Shown one piece after another: positions 52,687 to 62,220 of a DNA stretch of 64,000 nt; within the stretch, counting starts at the first letter, position 1, and every line of letters begins with the position of its first letter. The notes under the pieces are model-generated. The model was given only the letters and a program-made list of their open reading frames with translations. It had not been told where the DNA came from and made no database searches. A program made the position numbers and the translations under genes. This DNA is from Paraclostridium tenue (GTDB lineage Bacteria; Bacillota; Clostridia; Peptostreptococcales; Peptostreptococcaceae): positions 116,207-180,206 of the forward strand of contig NZ_BAAACP010000007.1 in the NCBI RefSeq assembly GCF_039521565.1, given 5' to 3'.

Positions 52687-54684
52687 TTATTTTAGACAAT
52701 GCATATATTCTTTAGCTTCACTTCCTTTTACTATGTATCCTTGTCCTTTAGAACAAAATATAGAGTTAGAGGTATACTCACTATCACTGTCTTTATCATA
52801 ATTTCTATTTTCTAAAATTTCATCCCTATTATGACATTCATCATATCCATCAAATATAAAACTAATGCTTCCAGTTCCCTTACTAAAGCTAATTAATTCC
52901 AATTGATAGTCCATAAATGTAGACACAGGTCCTCTTCCTTCTATAATACACATTTCTTCACTTATAATAGGATCTTTAAAAGTACCACTCATTTTTTGTA
53001 TATCAGATAATACTCTTCCTATATAATCAATGCCTATCTCAATTTTAAATTTATAAAATGGTTCTAGTAATAGATTGTCAACTTGTTCAAGACCTTGTCT
53101 TAACGCCCTAAGAGTCGCTTGCCTAAAATCTCCACCACTAGTATGTTTAGTATGTGCTCTTCCTGTAATTAGTGTTATATTAATATCTGTAAGAGGATAT
53201 CCACCAAGTATTCCATTGTGTTCTTTTTCAAATATATGAGTTTTAATTAGATTTTGATGCCCTATAGTTAAATCATCTACATGAGCATTGCTTTTAAATA
53301 TAATCCCACTATTTCTAGTAGATGGCTCTATAAGTAAATGAACTTCAGCATAATGTCCTAATGGTTCAAAATGTCCATATCCTATAGTTTTTTCTTTTAA
53401 AGTCTCTTTATATAATATTTCACATTTTCCAAAATCTACATCTATATTAAATCTATTCTTAACTATCTCTTTTAATATTTCTAGCTGTATCTTTCCCATA
53501 ACATGAATATGTATTTCTTTTAAATTTTCATTCCATTTTACATTTAATGCTGGTTCTTCATCATTTAATATTTTAAATACATTTAACACATCTTTTATAT
53601 TAAGGCTTTCATCAAATTTAATTTTAGACTTTAGTGTTGGTACTATATCAATTTCTTTATCTATACTATAATTTTCGTAAAATTTATTTATATCTAGATT
53701 TTTATCTAATATATATTCATTGGTTATAATATTAGTTAGTCCTGTAACCGCAAATATTTGACCTGCAAAGACTTCATTGACATTTTCATATTTATTTGAA
53801 TTATAAACTCTTATATTATTTATTTTTTCAGTAATTACTTCGTCATTTATTATATATTTAAGTTCGTCTTTAACTTTTAAATTCCCACTAATAGCTTTTA
53901 TATAAGTTAATCTATTTTTATTTTCGTCATATCTAACTTTATATACCTTACCTATAAAATTATTATTTCCTTGGTAATTTGTATATGTCAAATAATCTAA
54001 CTTTTTTATAAAATCTTCTATACCTATATCTTGCAATGCTGAACCTTTAAGAAATGGGTATATATCACAATTTTTTATACTTTTTATTAATTTATTTACC
54101 CAAAGTTCTTTATTATATTCTCCATTTAAATATTTATCAAGTAATTCTTCATCTCTTTCAGCTATAAATTCAATAATTTCTTCACTTAAATTTATTTCAT
54201 TATCTATATACAGATTAGTGCTTATATCTATTACATCTTCACTTAAATTTAATTTTATATCTTCTATTAACTTCTCAATATTTGCACCTTCTCTGTCTAT
54301 TTTATTTCCAAAGAAAAATACAGGAATATTATATTTTTTAAGTAGTCTAAAAACTGTTTTAGTATGTGGTTGTATTTTTTCTACAGCACTTATTATTACA
54401 ATTGCATAATCCATTATACTTATAGCTCTTTCCATATCTGGTGAAAAGTCTATATGCCCTGGAGTATCTATCAAATTATAATTTGAGTTATTATATATAA
54501 ATTTTCCTTGTTCTGAAAATATGGTTATTCCTCTTTGTCTTTCTATTTCATGATTATCTAAAAAAGTATCTTTATTGTCTACTCTCCCTCTGTTTCTAAT
54601 TGACTTTGTATGATATAGTAACTGTTCACAAAACGTAGTTTTTCCAGCATCTACATGAGCCAGTACTCCTATTGTTTTATTCAT
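52687..54684 (-). CDS. EF-G-like GTPase of the TetM/TetO ribosomal-protection family
   Basis: 665 residues. G1 AHVDAGKTT (9-17), G3 DTPGH, G4 NKID, then EF-G-like domains with ALRQGLEQ and GRGPVSTFMDYQLELISFSKGTGS. Size and domain order match ribosomal-protection proteins (about 640), not EF-G (about 690). It diverges from canonical TetM, so it may be a chromosomal relative without drug resistance. ATG 54684 is set by GGAGG at 54690-54694. A strong hairpin (54711-54758) lies just upstream; TetM genes are known for leader attenuation. Confidence 0.75.
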   Translation of the reverse strand: MNKTIGVLAHVDAGKTTFCEQLLYHTKSIRNRGRVDNKDTFLDNHEIERQRGITIFSEQGKFIYNNSNYNLIDTPGHIDFSPDMERAISIMDYAIVIISAVEKIQPHTKTVFRLLKKYNIPVFFFGNKIDREGANIEKLIEDIKLNLSEDVIDISTNLYIDNEINLSEEIIEFIAERDEELLDKYLNGEYNKELWVNKLIKSIKNCDIYPFLKGSALQDIGIEDFIKKLDYLTYTNYQGNNNFIGKVYKVRYDENKNRLTYIKAISGNLKVKDELKYIINDEVITEKINNIRVYNSNKYENVNEVFAGQIFAVTGLTNIITNEYILDKNLDINKFYENYSIDKEIDIVPTLKSKIKFDESLNIKDVLNVFKILNDEEPALNVKWNENLKEIHIHVMGKIQLEILKEIVKNRFNIDVDFGKCEILYKETLKEKTIGYGHFEPLGHYAEVHLLIEPSTRNSGIIFKSNAHVDDLTIGHQNLIKTHIFEKEHNGILGGYPLTDINITLITGRAHTKHTSGGDFRQATLRALRQGLEQVDNLLLEPFYKFKIEIGIDYIGRVLSDIQKMSGTFKDPIISEEMCIIEGRGPVSTFMDYQLELISFSKGTGSISFIFDGYDECHNRDEILENRNYDKDSDSEYTSNSIFCSKGQGYIVKGSEAKEYMHCLK

Positions 54685-54710
54685 ATATTCCTCCAATATA
54701 AAGTATTAAA

Positions 54711-54758
54711 ATAGGTTACTACAAAGTATTTTTAATAAAATACTCTATAGTAACCTGT
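54711..54758 (-). terminator. Hairpin between DUF389 and the TetM-like gene (terminator or attenuator)
   Basis: Outer AGGTTACTA/TAGTAACCT and inner AGTATTTT/AAAATACT stems, with a modest T-rich tail on the minus strand. It could end the DUF389 mRNA or attenuate the GTPase gene. Confidence 0.65.
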
Positions 54759-54817
54759 TTATATAAAATATATCATATTTTTACATATATAACTATATAA
54801 TTAAAATTAGCTTTCTA

Positions 54818-56146
54818 TTAATTGTTAGTTTCAACTTCTTCTTTTATAGTGGGATTTTGTATATAAACTTTAACATCATCTGCCTTAACTCTTGTTTTAA
54901 ACCAATTTTTAATAGTTTCTATATTTTTATTTAAAGAATCATCTTCACTATATATTATAAGTATAGGTATTTCTTTATTTTTATCTTGTTCTCCAAAAAC
55001 ATACCCTGTATATACGTCATTTATTTTAGGGTATATAGCTTTTAGTTCACTAGCTATCATTTCTACTTCTGTTTGATTAGATATTTCTTTATTGTTTTCT
55101 TCTTTATTATTAGAAATATTATTATCTTTTATAAAATCACTATTTTTATTTTTTATATCATTTATGTATTTTTCTATATCATTAAAATTGTTATCATCTT
55201 GTTTAATAATTAATTTCTTATTGCTAAATCCATAGTGATGAAGGCTTTGTTGTAATTCATCTAATTGACTATTAGATATTCTTTTACCCATAAGAGCCAA
55301 AGTTATTGTATTATCTTTTTCACTTATATTTTTACTTATTACATATTGTCCATTTAACTCTTGATTAATAAAAGTATTTAAGTTACTTTCATCTATGGTT
55401 TCTCTTATCATGTTAACAGCGGAAAACATACTAGGGATTATTACTATAATTGATGCTATTATTATAAATTTCTTAACGTTTTTTTGCTTTTCATCACATA
55501 TGTTTATTCTAGTTGGTATATTTAAAGCTTTTGTAACTATAAGTGTTGATATGGTTATAAAAAAGCAATTTATAAAAAATAAATATCCTGCACCTAAAAA
55601 TATATCATACTGCTTAGTAGCAAGTCCATAACCTGCTGTACAAAGAGGTGGCATAAGCGCAGTTGCTATAGCAACTCCTGGTATAACATTACTAGGTTTA
55701 TTACGAGTTATACCTATCATTCCAGCTGTACCTCCAACAAATGCTATTATAACGTCCCATATTGTTGGACTAGTTCTTGATAATATTTCACTACCTGCTG
55801 TTGTTATTGGTGTTAAAGAAAAGTAAAGTGTTGATGTTATTATACTTATTCCAATTGAAAGCATCAATATTTTAAATGCATCTTTTAATAATTTAACATT
55901 GTATGTTCCTACTCCATATCCAATCCCTATTATAGATCCCATCAAAGGAGATATTAACATAGCACCTATAATTACTGCTGTTGCATTCATGTTAAGCCCT
56001 ACTGATGCTATTATTATTGCACATATTAATATGATAAAATTTGCACCGTGAACATTCATACCTTCTAATATATTTTCATGTATTTCTTCATGAGTAGCTT
56101 GATTTCTAGTAAATTCATATATGAATTTATCCTTATTAATCTTCAT
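54818..56146 (-). CDS. DUF389 membrane protein
   Basis: 442 residues. The N-terminal half carries the DUF389 core of about six helices (NFIILICAIIIASVGLNMNATAVIIGAMLISPLMGSIIG, VIPGVAIATALMPPLCTAGYGLA). The C-terminal half is a cytosolic alpha/beta region with an Asn/Lys/Glu-rich insert (about 330-370). The conserved N-terminal GAMLISPLMG motif is diagnostic. No biochemical role is established for the family. RBS TAGGAGGAT. Confidence 0.85.
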   Translation of the reverse strand: MKINKDKFIYEFTRNQATHEEIHENILEGMNVHGANFIILICAIIIASVGLNMNATAVIIGAMLISPLMGSIIGIGYGVGTYNVKLLKDAFKILMLSIGISIITSTLYFSLTPITTAGSEILSRTSPTIWDVIIAFVGGTAGMIGITRNKPSNVIPGVAIATALMPPLCTAGYGLATKQYDIFLGAGYLFFINCFFITISTLIVTKALNIPTRINICDEKQKNVKKFIIIASIIVIIPSMFSAVNMIRETIDESNLNTFINQELNGQYVISKNISEKDNTITLALMGKRISNSQLDELQQSLHHYGFSNKKLIIKQDDNNFNDIEKYINDIKNKNSDFIKDNNISNNKEENNKEISNQTEVEMIASELKAIYPKINDVYTGYVFGEQDKNKEIPILIIYSEDDSLNKNIETIKNWFKTRVKADDVKVYIQNPTIKEEVETNN

Positions 56147-56298
56147 AGCTTAATCCTCCTAAGTAGTATATATTATGTCACTCATTTACGATTTTAATTT
56201 ACTACAATAGGTAAATTTATACAAGCCAAAAATTTTTACTACAATATAGGTTATATAAATTCATTTGTATGTTAATACTTTAAATTGGAGGTAGTTAT

Positions 56299-56574
56299 AT
56301 GGATGAATTTATAAATTTTTTAAATAATAATTTATTTCTTAATGGATTTAAAATGATTAAATTAACTAGTAGCAAATTACTTATATTTAAATCTTTTAAT
56401 AAGTATTCTAAATGCATTTATATAAATATTATAGATAATATTATACAAGTTAAAGTGGATAAAATATTTGATGTATATGGTTTTTATAATGGTATAGAAA
56501 GATTGATAATTTCTAAAAATGAATTTAATGATATGAAAAGTTCATTACTATATATTCAAAAAAATTGCAAATAA
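56299..56574 (+). CDS. Hypothetical protein (91 aa)
   Basis: RBS TTGGAGGTAG before the ATG; a strong terminator follows directly. The product is small and mixed alpha/beta (LFLNGFKMIKLTSSKLLIFKSF, CIYINIIDNIIQVKVDKIFDVYGF). Not recognised. The RBS and terminator argue that it is real. Confidence 0.65.
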   Translation: MDEFINFLNNNLFLNGFKMIKLTSSKLLIFKSFNKYSKCIYINIIDNIIQVKVDKIFDVYGFYNGIERLIISKNEFNDMKSSLLYIQKNCK

Positions 56575-56600
56575 AAGCCCTCTAAATTTAGAGGGCTTTT
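56573..56600. terminator. Bidirectional terminator between the 91-aa gene and degV-family gene
   Basis: AAAAGCCCTCTAAA with TTTAGAGGGCTTTT, a perfect stem. Confidence 0.9.
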
Positions 56601-56625
56601 GTATTTATAAATATATTATGATTCC

Positions 56626-57468
56626 TTATTTAAAACATCCAATTCCTAAAACACTAGGTCCTGAGTGGCAAGCAACACAAGCTCCTATTCTAAATGGATA
56701 TACATTTCTTGGATTTAATTCTTCTTTTACCTTTTCCATAAATTTTTTATGTTCCTCTATGTCATCTCCATATCCAACATAGACATCTTTATCAGAAAAA
56801 TTATCTCCTACTTCAGATCTTAATTGTTCTATTAATGTTGATATTATCTTTTTGCTTCCTCTAACTTGAGTTTTTTGCTTAACTAATCCATCTTCTATCT
56901 TTAATATAGGTTTTATATTAAGAAGAGTACCTATTGCAGCCTTAGTGCCAGATATTCTTCCACCTTTTTGTAGATAATCTAATGAATCAACTGAAAAATA
57001 TACTTGTACTTTTTCTTTATATTCTTCTAACTTACTTATTATGTAGTCTATATCATGCTCTTCACTTGAAAGCTTTGCTGCTTCTCCTATTAAAAGGCCA
57101 CCTCCGATAGAAAGTCCATATGTATCAAATATATATACATCTCCTTCTATATCGCTTTTAGCTAACATAGCTGATTGATAAGTTCCTGATGCTGCAGAAG
57201 AACCTGCTAGATATAAAACTTTTTTACCTTCGCTTACGTACTTTTCAAAAATTTCCTTAAATGTAGCATAAGTTACTTGTGATGTTGATGGTATACTTTG
57301 TGTGCTTCTTAATAACTTGTAAAACTCATCTCCATCTATATCTACTCCTGCTTTATATTCTTTTCCTTCAAATATGATTGTAGCAGGAAGTATTTCTATA
57401 TCATAATTATCCATTATGTTCTTTGGCACATCATTCATTGTATCGCAGATTATTTTTATATTACTCAT
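56626..57468 (-). CDS. DegV family fatty-acid-binding protein
   Basis: 280 residues. Typical DegV: IICDTMNDVPKNIM, STSQVTYATFKEIFEKY, AGSSAASGTYQSAMLA, GRISGTKAAIGTLLNIKPIL and the C-terminal GPSVLGIG. The family binds long-chain fatty acids; the FakB kinase partner is not in the window. ATG 57468 fits AAAGGGAG; the frame is open further upstream without an RBS. Confidence 0.92.
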   Translation of the reverse strand: MSNIKIICDTMNDVPKNIMDNYDIEILPATIIFEGKEYKAGVDIDGDEFYKLLRSTQSIPSTSQVTYATFKEIFEKYVSEGKKVLYLAGSSAASGTYQSAMLAKSDIEGDVYIFDTYGLSIGGGLLIGEAAKLSSEEHDIDYIISKLEEYKEKVQVYFSVDSLDYLQKGGRISGTKAAIGTLLNIKPILKIEDGLVKQKTQVRGSKKIISTLIEQLRSEVGDNFSDKDVYVGYGDDIEEHKKFMEKVKEELNPRNVYPFRIGACVACHSGPSVLGIGCFK

Positions 57469-57732
57469 ATTATAACTCCCTTTATAAAGCAACTTAATTT
57501 TTCTATTATTTTTAATTATACCATGTTTCTTATTTTAATATTATACATTATTTATTTCATTTGACAAACTATTTATTATTCCCTCCTTTTATTTAATTTT
57601 ATTCTAAAATAATTATACCTGTATATTCTTTTAATATCAATTTTTATTAATATTAATATTTTTATGTGTATTATTTTACAGTTATAACTTAAGTTTTTTG
57701 TGGAAATTTAAGTTTAGAAAGGATGTGTTTAT

Positions 57733-57915
57733 ATGAGTCATACTTTAAAAAAAGGTGAATATGAAAAAGCTGTTGAACATGTAAAAAGAATGCTTGAAAG
57801 TAATATGGGAATATCAGATATAATAGCTAAATCAAATTTAAGTGAAGAAGAAGTTAAAAATGTAATTAAAAAAAGACAAGATGAATTAAACGATAAAAAA
57901 CCAGATTTTTATTAA
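57733..57915 (+). CDS. Small helical hypothetical protein (60 aa)
   Basis: RBS AGAAAGGATG, ATG 57733. A highly charged helical product (KGEYEKAVEHVKRMLESNMGISDIIAKSNLSEEEVKNVIKKRQDELN) with a helix-turn-helix-like middle (ISDIIAKSNLSEEEVKNVI). A 20-bp perfect hairpin lies right after the stop. DNA binding is only a suggestion. Confidence 0.6.
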   Translation: MSHTLKKGEYEKAVEHVKRMLESNMGISDIIAKSNLSEEEVKNVIKKRQDELNDKKPDFY

Positions 57916-57920
57916 TTTTT

Positions 57921-57968
57921 TTAATATGAGTATATAGTTTTTAATTTTAAACTATATACTCATATTAA
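57921..57968. terminator. 20-bp hairpin between the 60-aa gene and tyrS
   Basis: 57921-57940 is the exact complement of 57949-57968. It serves as the terminator for the plus-strand gene and possibly for tyrS. Confidence 0.8.
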
Positions 57969-58007
57969 TTAATTTATATTAAATAAATGTTTATTTTCTA
58001 AAAAATA

Positions 58008-59213
58008 TTATTTAATGCATATCTTTATAAACTTTTTCTTACCTATTTGTATTATCATAGTATCAGATATATTTAATTTGTTGATATCTTCTAATTTTTC
58101 ATTATTTACTTTTATACCACCTTGTGATATAAGTCTTCTAACTTCACTTTTACTACTTACCAAACTATTTTTAACTAGTTCTTCTATTAAATCAAATTTT
58201 TCTTTTAAAACTTCTACAGTTTTTATATCATTAGGTATTTGGCCTTTCTGATAAACTTCTTTGAATCTATTTTCAGCCTCATTGGACTTTTCTTCTCCAT
58301 GGTATAATCTCACTATTTCCTTAGCTAAATTCATTTTTATATCTCTAGGATTTACTTTATTTTCCTCTAAGTTTCTTTTTATATCATCTACTATATCAGG
58401 ATGTATATCTGTTACAAGTTCATAGTATTTTATTATTAAATCATCTGGTATAGTCATCGCTTTTTCATACATTACACTAGCTTCTTCATCTATTCCAATG
58501 TAATTACCTAAACTTTTACTCATTTTATTTTTTCCGTCTAATCCTTCTAATAATGGCATAAATATAGTTACCTGAGAATCTTGATTAAATGCTTTTTGTA
58601 AAGACCTTCCCATTAAAACATTAAATCTTTGATCTGTTCCGCCTAATTCTATATCAGCTTTTATTTTAACTGAATCAAATCCTTGCATTAAAGGGTAGAA
58701 AAACTCATGCAAAGATATTGGAGTTTGACTCTCGTATCTATTTTTAAAATCTTCCCTTTCAAGCATTCTAGCTACTGTAGTTGTTGATGCTAACCATATA
58801 ACATCTTCAAAACTTAACTTAGATAACCAATTACTATTAAAAACTATCTCGGTTTTATCTTTGTCTAAAATTTTAAGTATTTGCTCTTTATATGTTTTAG
58901 CATTTTCTAATACTTGCTCTGTTGTAAGTGCTTTTCTAGCTTTAGATTTTCCAGTTGGATCTCCTATTTTTCCTGTAAAGTCTCCTATAATTATTACCAC
59001 TTTATGACCTAAGTCTTGTAATTGCTTCATTTTTCTTAAAACAACAGTATGACCTAAATGTATATCTGGTGCACTAGGGTCTAGCCCTAACTTAACCGTT
59101 AATGGTTTATTTTCTTTTTGTGATAATTCTAATTTATTTTTAAGATCTTCTAGACCTATTATTTCATCTACACCTTTAGATATTATCCTTATTTGCTCCT
59201 GTATATTTTTCAT
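58008..59213 (-). CDS. tyrS: Tyrosyl-tRNA synthetase
   Basis: 401 residues, class I. HIGH-like HLGH at 52-55, KMSKS at 229-233, the tyrosine pocket motif GTDQRFN (191-197) and a C-terminal S4 RNA-binding domain (about 335-400: KSEVRRLISQGGIKVNNEKL). The sequence is of the TyrZ-type group by impression. RBS AGGAGGATT. Controlled by the T-box leader directly upstream. Confidence 0.95.
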   Translation of the reverse strand: MKNIQEQIRIISKGVDEIIGLEDLKNKLELSQKENKPLTVKLGLDPSAPDIHLGHTVVLRKMKQLQDLGHKVVIIIGDFTGKIGDPTGKSKARKALTTEQVLENAKTYKEQILKILDKDKTEIVFNSNWLSKLSFEDVIWLASTTTVARMLEREDFKNRYESQTPISLHEFFYPLMQGFDSVKIKADIELGGTDQRFNVLMGRSLQKAFNQDSQVTIFMPLLEGLDGKNKMSKSLGNYIGIDEEASVMYEKAMTIPDDLIIKYYELVTDIHPDIVDDIKRNLEENKVNPRDIKMNLAKEIVRLYHGEEKSNEAENRFKEVYQKGQIPNDIKTVEVLKEKFDLIEELVKNSLVSSKSEVRRLISQGGIKVNNEKLEDINKLNISDTMIIQIGKKKFIKICIK

Positions 59214-59292
59214 AATTAATCCTCCTAAAATTTATAATTAATATTTAATCTTTAAGGATAGTAATTTAATTGTTATACGGCGCCAATACAAT

Positions 59293-59535
59293 AAAAAACT
59301 CCCGTCCTTATATAAAAGGACGAGAGTACTACTCACGTGTTACCACCTTAATTTATCATTACCTCACGATAACGACCTCTTCAAGTACGCCAATTACTTT
59401 GGGATACTCTAGCACTATAACGTGTGCAAAATCCGGCTACTGCCTACTGGGTGTTATCTTTCGGAGTGCTGCTTAGAGAGGTATTCAAATTAACTTGCCT
59501 TTGCTCCTCTCACCAACCGGAAACTCTCTGTAAGA
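59293..59535 (-). promoter_or_regulatory. T-box riboswitch leader of tyrS
   Basis: Minus strand: AGAGAG near 59525, the stem I GGTGAGAGGAG element, the T-box AATTAAGGTGGTAACACG (59336-59353) and the terminator AACTCCCGTCCTT...AAGGACGAGAGT (59293-59327) with a T-run. The TGGT fits a tRNA with discriminator A, as tRNA-Tyr has. The specifier codon was not assigned with certainty. Confidence 0.93.
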
Positions 59536-59635
59536 CTACATTAATTTTACTTTTTCTCATCAACGCATTAGTTTATTTACTTAATTTAATAATATGATTA
59601 TTACCTTTATTTTGTCAATACTTTTTTAAATTTAT

Positions 59636-61378
59636 TCAATATTTTTTATTTTCTAATTCATTTTCAATTATATTTGAAAATACTTCAACTATTTTAGGAT
59701 CAAACTGCTTGCCTGAACATGCTTTAATTTCTTTGATAGCTTTATACTTACTCATTCTTCTTTCATGTATTCTGTCATTTGTCATAGCATCAAATGAGTC
59801 TATAACAGAAACGATTCGAGCTACTAATGGTATTTCTTCTCCTTTAAGTCCAAGTGGATATCCTCTTCCATCCCACCTTTCATGATGAGTTAATATATCC
59901 CTTGCAATATAGCTTAATTCTGGAAGTAATAATGCTAATCTATAGCCTTTTTCAGCATGAGTTTTCATAATTTCATACTCATCATTTGTTAGTTTATCAG
60001 GTTTTAATAATATATGTTCTGGTATACCAATTTTTCCTATATCATGAAGTTCTCCAACCAAAGCCAGTTTCTCCAAGATTTCATCATTTAAACCTAAGGC
60101 TTTTCCTACCTTTACAGAATACTTTGCGACCCTTTTTGTGTGTTCTTGTGTTTCTAGATTCTTTTCTTCTAAACTTTCTCTTAGAGTATTTAATATAGAT
60201 ACTCTAACACTTTTATTATCTAATATTTTTTGTCTATACACTTTATCTTCAGCATCTCTTAATGCATCATCTAAGCTTGTATGTTCATTAATCATAGAAT
60301 GACCTTGTGATATACTTAATTTAAAATTATCATAAATTTTTTTATCACAAAGATTATTTACTTTTTCGATAAGCTTTAGACAATCTTTTTCGGTTGAATT
60401 TGGGATAAGTGTTATGAATTCATCTCCACCCCACCTAAATACCAATCCTTTATCACCACATGATTCCTTAAGTACATTAGCCATTTCTTTTAAAAGCCTA
60501 TCTCCATCTAAATGTCCTAATGTATCATTTACTATTTTAAGTCCATTTACATCACCTATTACAACTCCTATAGGAAATTTTTTATTTTCTATAAATTCAC
60601 TTACTTTTTCATCAAAATATGCTCTATTATATAAACTTGTTAATCTATCTGTATAACTTAAATATCTAAGTTTTTTTTCTAATTTTTTTTGTTCTGTTAT
60701 ATCTCTTGCAACTCCAATTAATCCTAATACATTACCATCTTCTCCTATTATAGGTGCTTTTACGCTGTTTAAAGTACAGAATTCATCTTTTCCTGGTATA
60801 GGAAATTCTTCTTCTGAGTATAATGTTTCTTTTGTTTTTAAAACTATATCATCATGCTCTTTACATGCTCTAGTAAAACTGCTGTCTAGTGAAAATTCTA
60901 AATCTGTTTTACCTATTATATCTTTAACTCCTATTTTTTCATAAAAATTTTTAAATTCTTTGTTTATACTAACGTATCTAAGCTTATCATCTTTATAAAA
61001 AATCAACTCAGGTATATTGTCTATTACATTTTTTAACATATTTATTTGTTGGTTATTCGATTTAAAAGAAACATCAGTTACATCTATTAATATTGCTACT
61101 TCATTTTTTGATTTATCATCACAAAAAAGAATTATTGGTTTATATATTTTATTTTTTATTTCATATGTAAAAGATGAATTAAATTTAGGCATAATCATAA
61201 TATCATATAACTTTTTTAATTCTTTGCTTACACTTTTCTCCATACTAAAATTTATATCATTTATACTTATATCAAATTTTTTTTGCAAACTGTTATTTAT
61301 AAAAATAATTTTACCTTCTTTATTTCTTATCCAAAGTGGAATATCTATGCGTTTTAATATATTTAGTATAAATTCCAT
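59636..61378 (-). CDS. PAS-PAS-GGDEF-HD-GYP signalling protein
   Basis: 580 residues. Two PAS domains (about 1-105 and 112-235); a GGDEF domain with intact GGDEF at 317-321 (about 240-395); and an HD-GYP domain (about 400-575) with HDIGKIGIP at 445-453 and HHERWDGRGYP at 498-508. It is predicted to make and degrade cyclic di-GMP. Cytosolic, with no signal peptide or membrane helix. A starting ATG after GGAGG. The signal sensed by the PAS domains is unknown. Confidence 0.93.
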   Translation of the reverse strand: MEFILNILKRIDIPLWIRNKEGKIIFINNSLQKKFDISINDINFSMEKSVSKELKKLYDIMIMPKFNSSFTYEIKNKIYKPIILFCDDKSKNEVAILIDVTDVSFKSNNQQINMLKNVIDNIPELIFYKDDKLRYVSINKEFKNFYEKIGVKDIIGKTDLEFSLDSSFTRACKEHDDIVLKTKETLYSEEEFPIPGKDEFCTLNSVKAPIIGEDGNVLGLIGVARDITEQKKLEKKLRYLSYTDRLTSLYNRAYFDEKVSEFIENKKFPIGVVIGDVNGLKIVNDTLGHLDGDRLLKEMANVLKESCGDKGLVFRWGGDEFITLIPNSTEKDCLKLIEKVNNLCDKKIYDNFKLSISQGHSMINEHTSLDDALRDAEDKVYRQKILDNKSVRVSILNTLRESLEEKNLETQEHTKRVAKYSVKVGKALGLNDEILEKLALVGELHDIGKIGIPEHILLKPDKLTNDEYEIMKTHAEKGYRLALLLPELSYIARDILTHHERWDGRGYPLGLKGEEIPLVARIVSVIDSFDAMTNDRIHERRMSKYKAIKEIKACSGKQFDPKIVEVFSNIIENELENKKY

Positions 61379-61485
61379 AGTTGTACCTCCTTGTTGCTTT
61401 TTATAAAAACCAACTTAATTTAGTTATTAAATATATTATATTATAATAGTTTACTTTTTTATCATAAAGTATTTATTTTAAAAAT

Positions 61486-61518
61486 AAAAAAATCCATAGA
61501 AATATCTATAGATTTTTT
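61486..61518 (-). terminator. Terminator downstream of the YbjQ-family gene
   Basis: AAAAAATC-ATAGA with TCTAT-GATTTTTT (one mismatch); T-run on the minus strand, about 40 bases past the YbjQ-family stop. Confidence 0.75.
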
Positions 61519-61555
61519 TATCTTATTAATTATTATATAACTTCATAAATGCAAA

Positions 61556-61879
61556 TTACTCATTATCTTCTATAACTACTGCAGTTCCATAAGCTAACAT
61601 CTCTGCTGCTCCTTGCATAACTGCAGCTGAAGTTAATCTAAATCCTATTATGGCATTTGCTCCTTTATTTTTAGCTTCTTCTACCATTCTTTCTATAGCT
61701 ATTTTTCTAGCTTCTTCCAGCATTTCATCATATCCTGTTAATTCTCCTCCAACTAATTGTTTAAAACTAGCTCCTATATCTTTCCCTATATGTTTTGCCC
61801 TTACAGTACTTCCTTTTACTAAACCAATAACTTTTGTTATCTTCTTTCCTGGAATATTTTCAGTAGTTAATACTAACAT
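61556..61879 (-). CDS. YbjQ/UPF0145 heavy-metal-binding family protein
   Basis: 107 residues of the YbjQ family: VLTTENIPGKKITKVIGLVKGSTVRAKHIGKDIGASFKQLVGGELTGYDEMLEEARKIAIERM, GANAIIGFRL and AEMLAYGTAVVIE. It assembles as a beta-rich homopentamer in structural studies of relatives. The name heavy-metal-binding is historical. RBS AGGAGG. Confidence 0.9.
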   Translation of the reverse strand: MLVLTTENIPGKKITKVIGLVKGSTVRAKHIGKDIGASFKQLVGGELTGYDEMLEEARKIAIERMVEEAKNKGANAIIGFRLTSAAVMQGAAEMLAYGTAVVIEDNE

Positions 61880-61964
61880 TTAATTCCTCCTAATTAATAG
61901 TTATATTTATATTAATTCTATCACAATTAAGCATATTTAAATGTTACATAAGTTTACAATTCAC

Positions 61965-62129
61965 TCATAATAATAAGCTATTTAGATTACCATAAGAACT
62001 AAATCCACTATTAATCTCCATAGTTCCAAGTCCTAAAAATGTGGCTATGCCTGAAATTATAGCAAATATAGTTAAATATAAAATCCTCAAAATAAAATGT
62101 TTATTAAATTTAGAAAAATATAATATCAA
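61965..62129 (-). CDS. Possible small membrane protein (54 aa, TTG start)
   Basis: An open frame starting with TTG at 62129 and ending TGA at 61965. It encodes one hydrophobic segment (LTIFAIISGIATFLGLGTM) and a polar tail. The upstream GAGAG is a weak ribosome site. No terminator directly follows. It could be a remnant or chance; I list it because the hydrophobic pattern is coherent. Confidence 0.3.
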   Translation of the reverse strand: MILYFSKFNKHFILRILYLTIFAIISGIATFLGLGTMEINSGFSSYGNLNSLLL

Positions 62130-62180
62130 ATTTTTTTAAACTCTCAATAAAAGTTAAACTTCATAAAATTTATAACAATT

Positions 62181-62213
62181 AAAAAAGAGTTATCTAAAAA
62201 ATAACTCTTTTTA
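62181..62213 (-). terminator. Terminator of the AbgT-family gene
   Basis: AAAAAGAGTTAT with ATAACTCTTTTT, 6-nt loop, 8 bases past the stop. Confidence 0.88.
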
Positions 62214-62220
62214 TATTAAC

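Noticed and set aside
59401..59480. Reading the tyrS T-box specifier as UAC from GAATAC in stem I
   Set aside because: That UAC lies in a conserved apical part of stem I and not clearly in the specifier loop. I could not settle the fold by hand, so no specifier is claimed.
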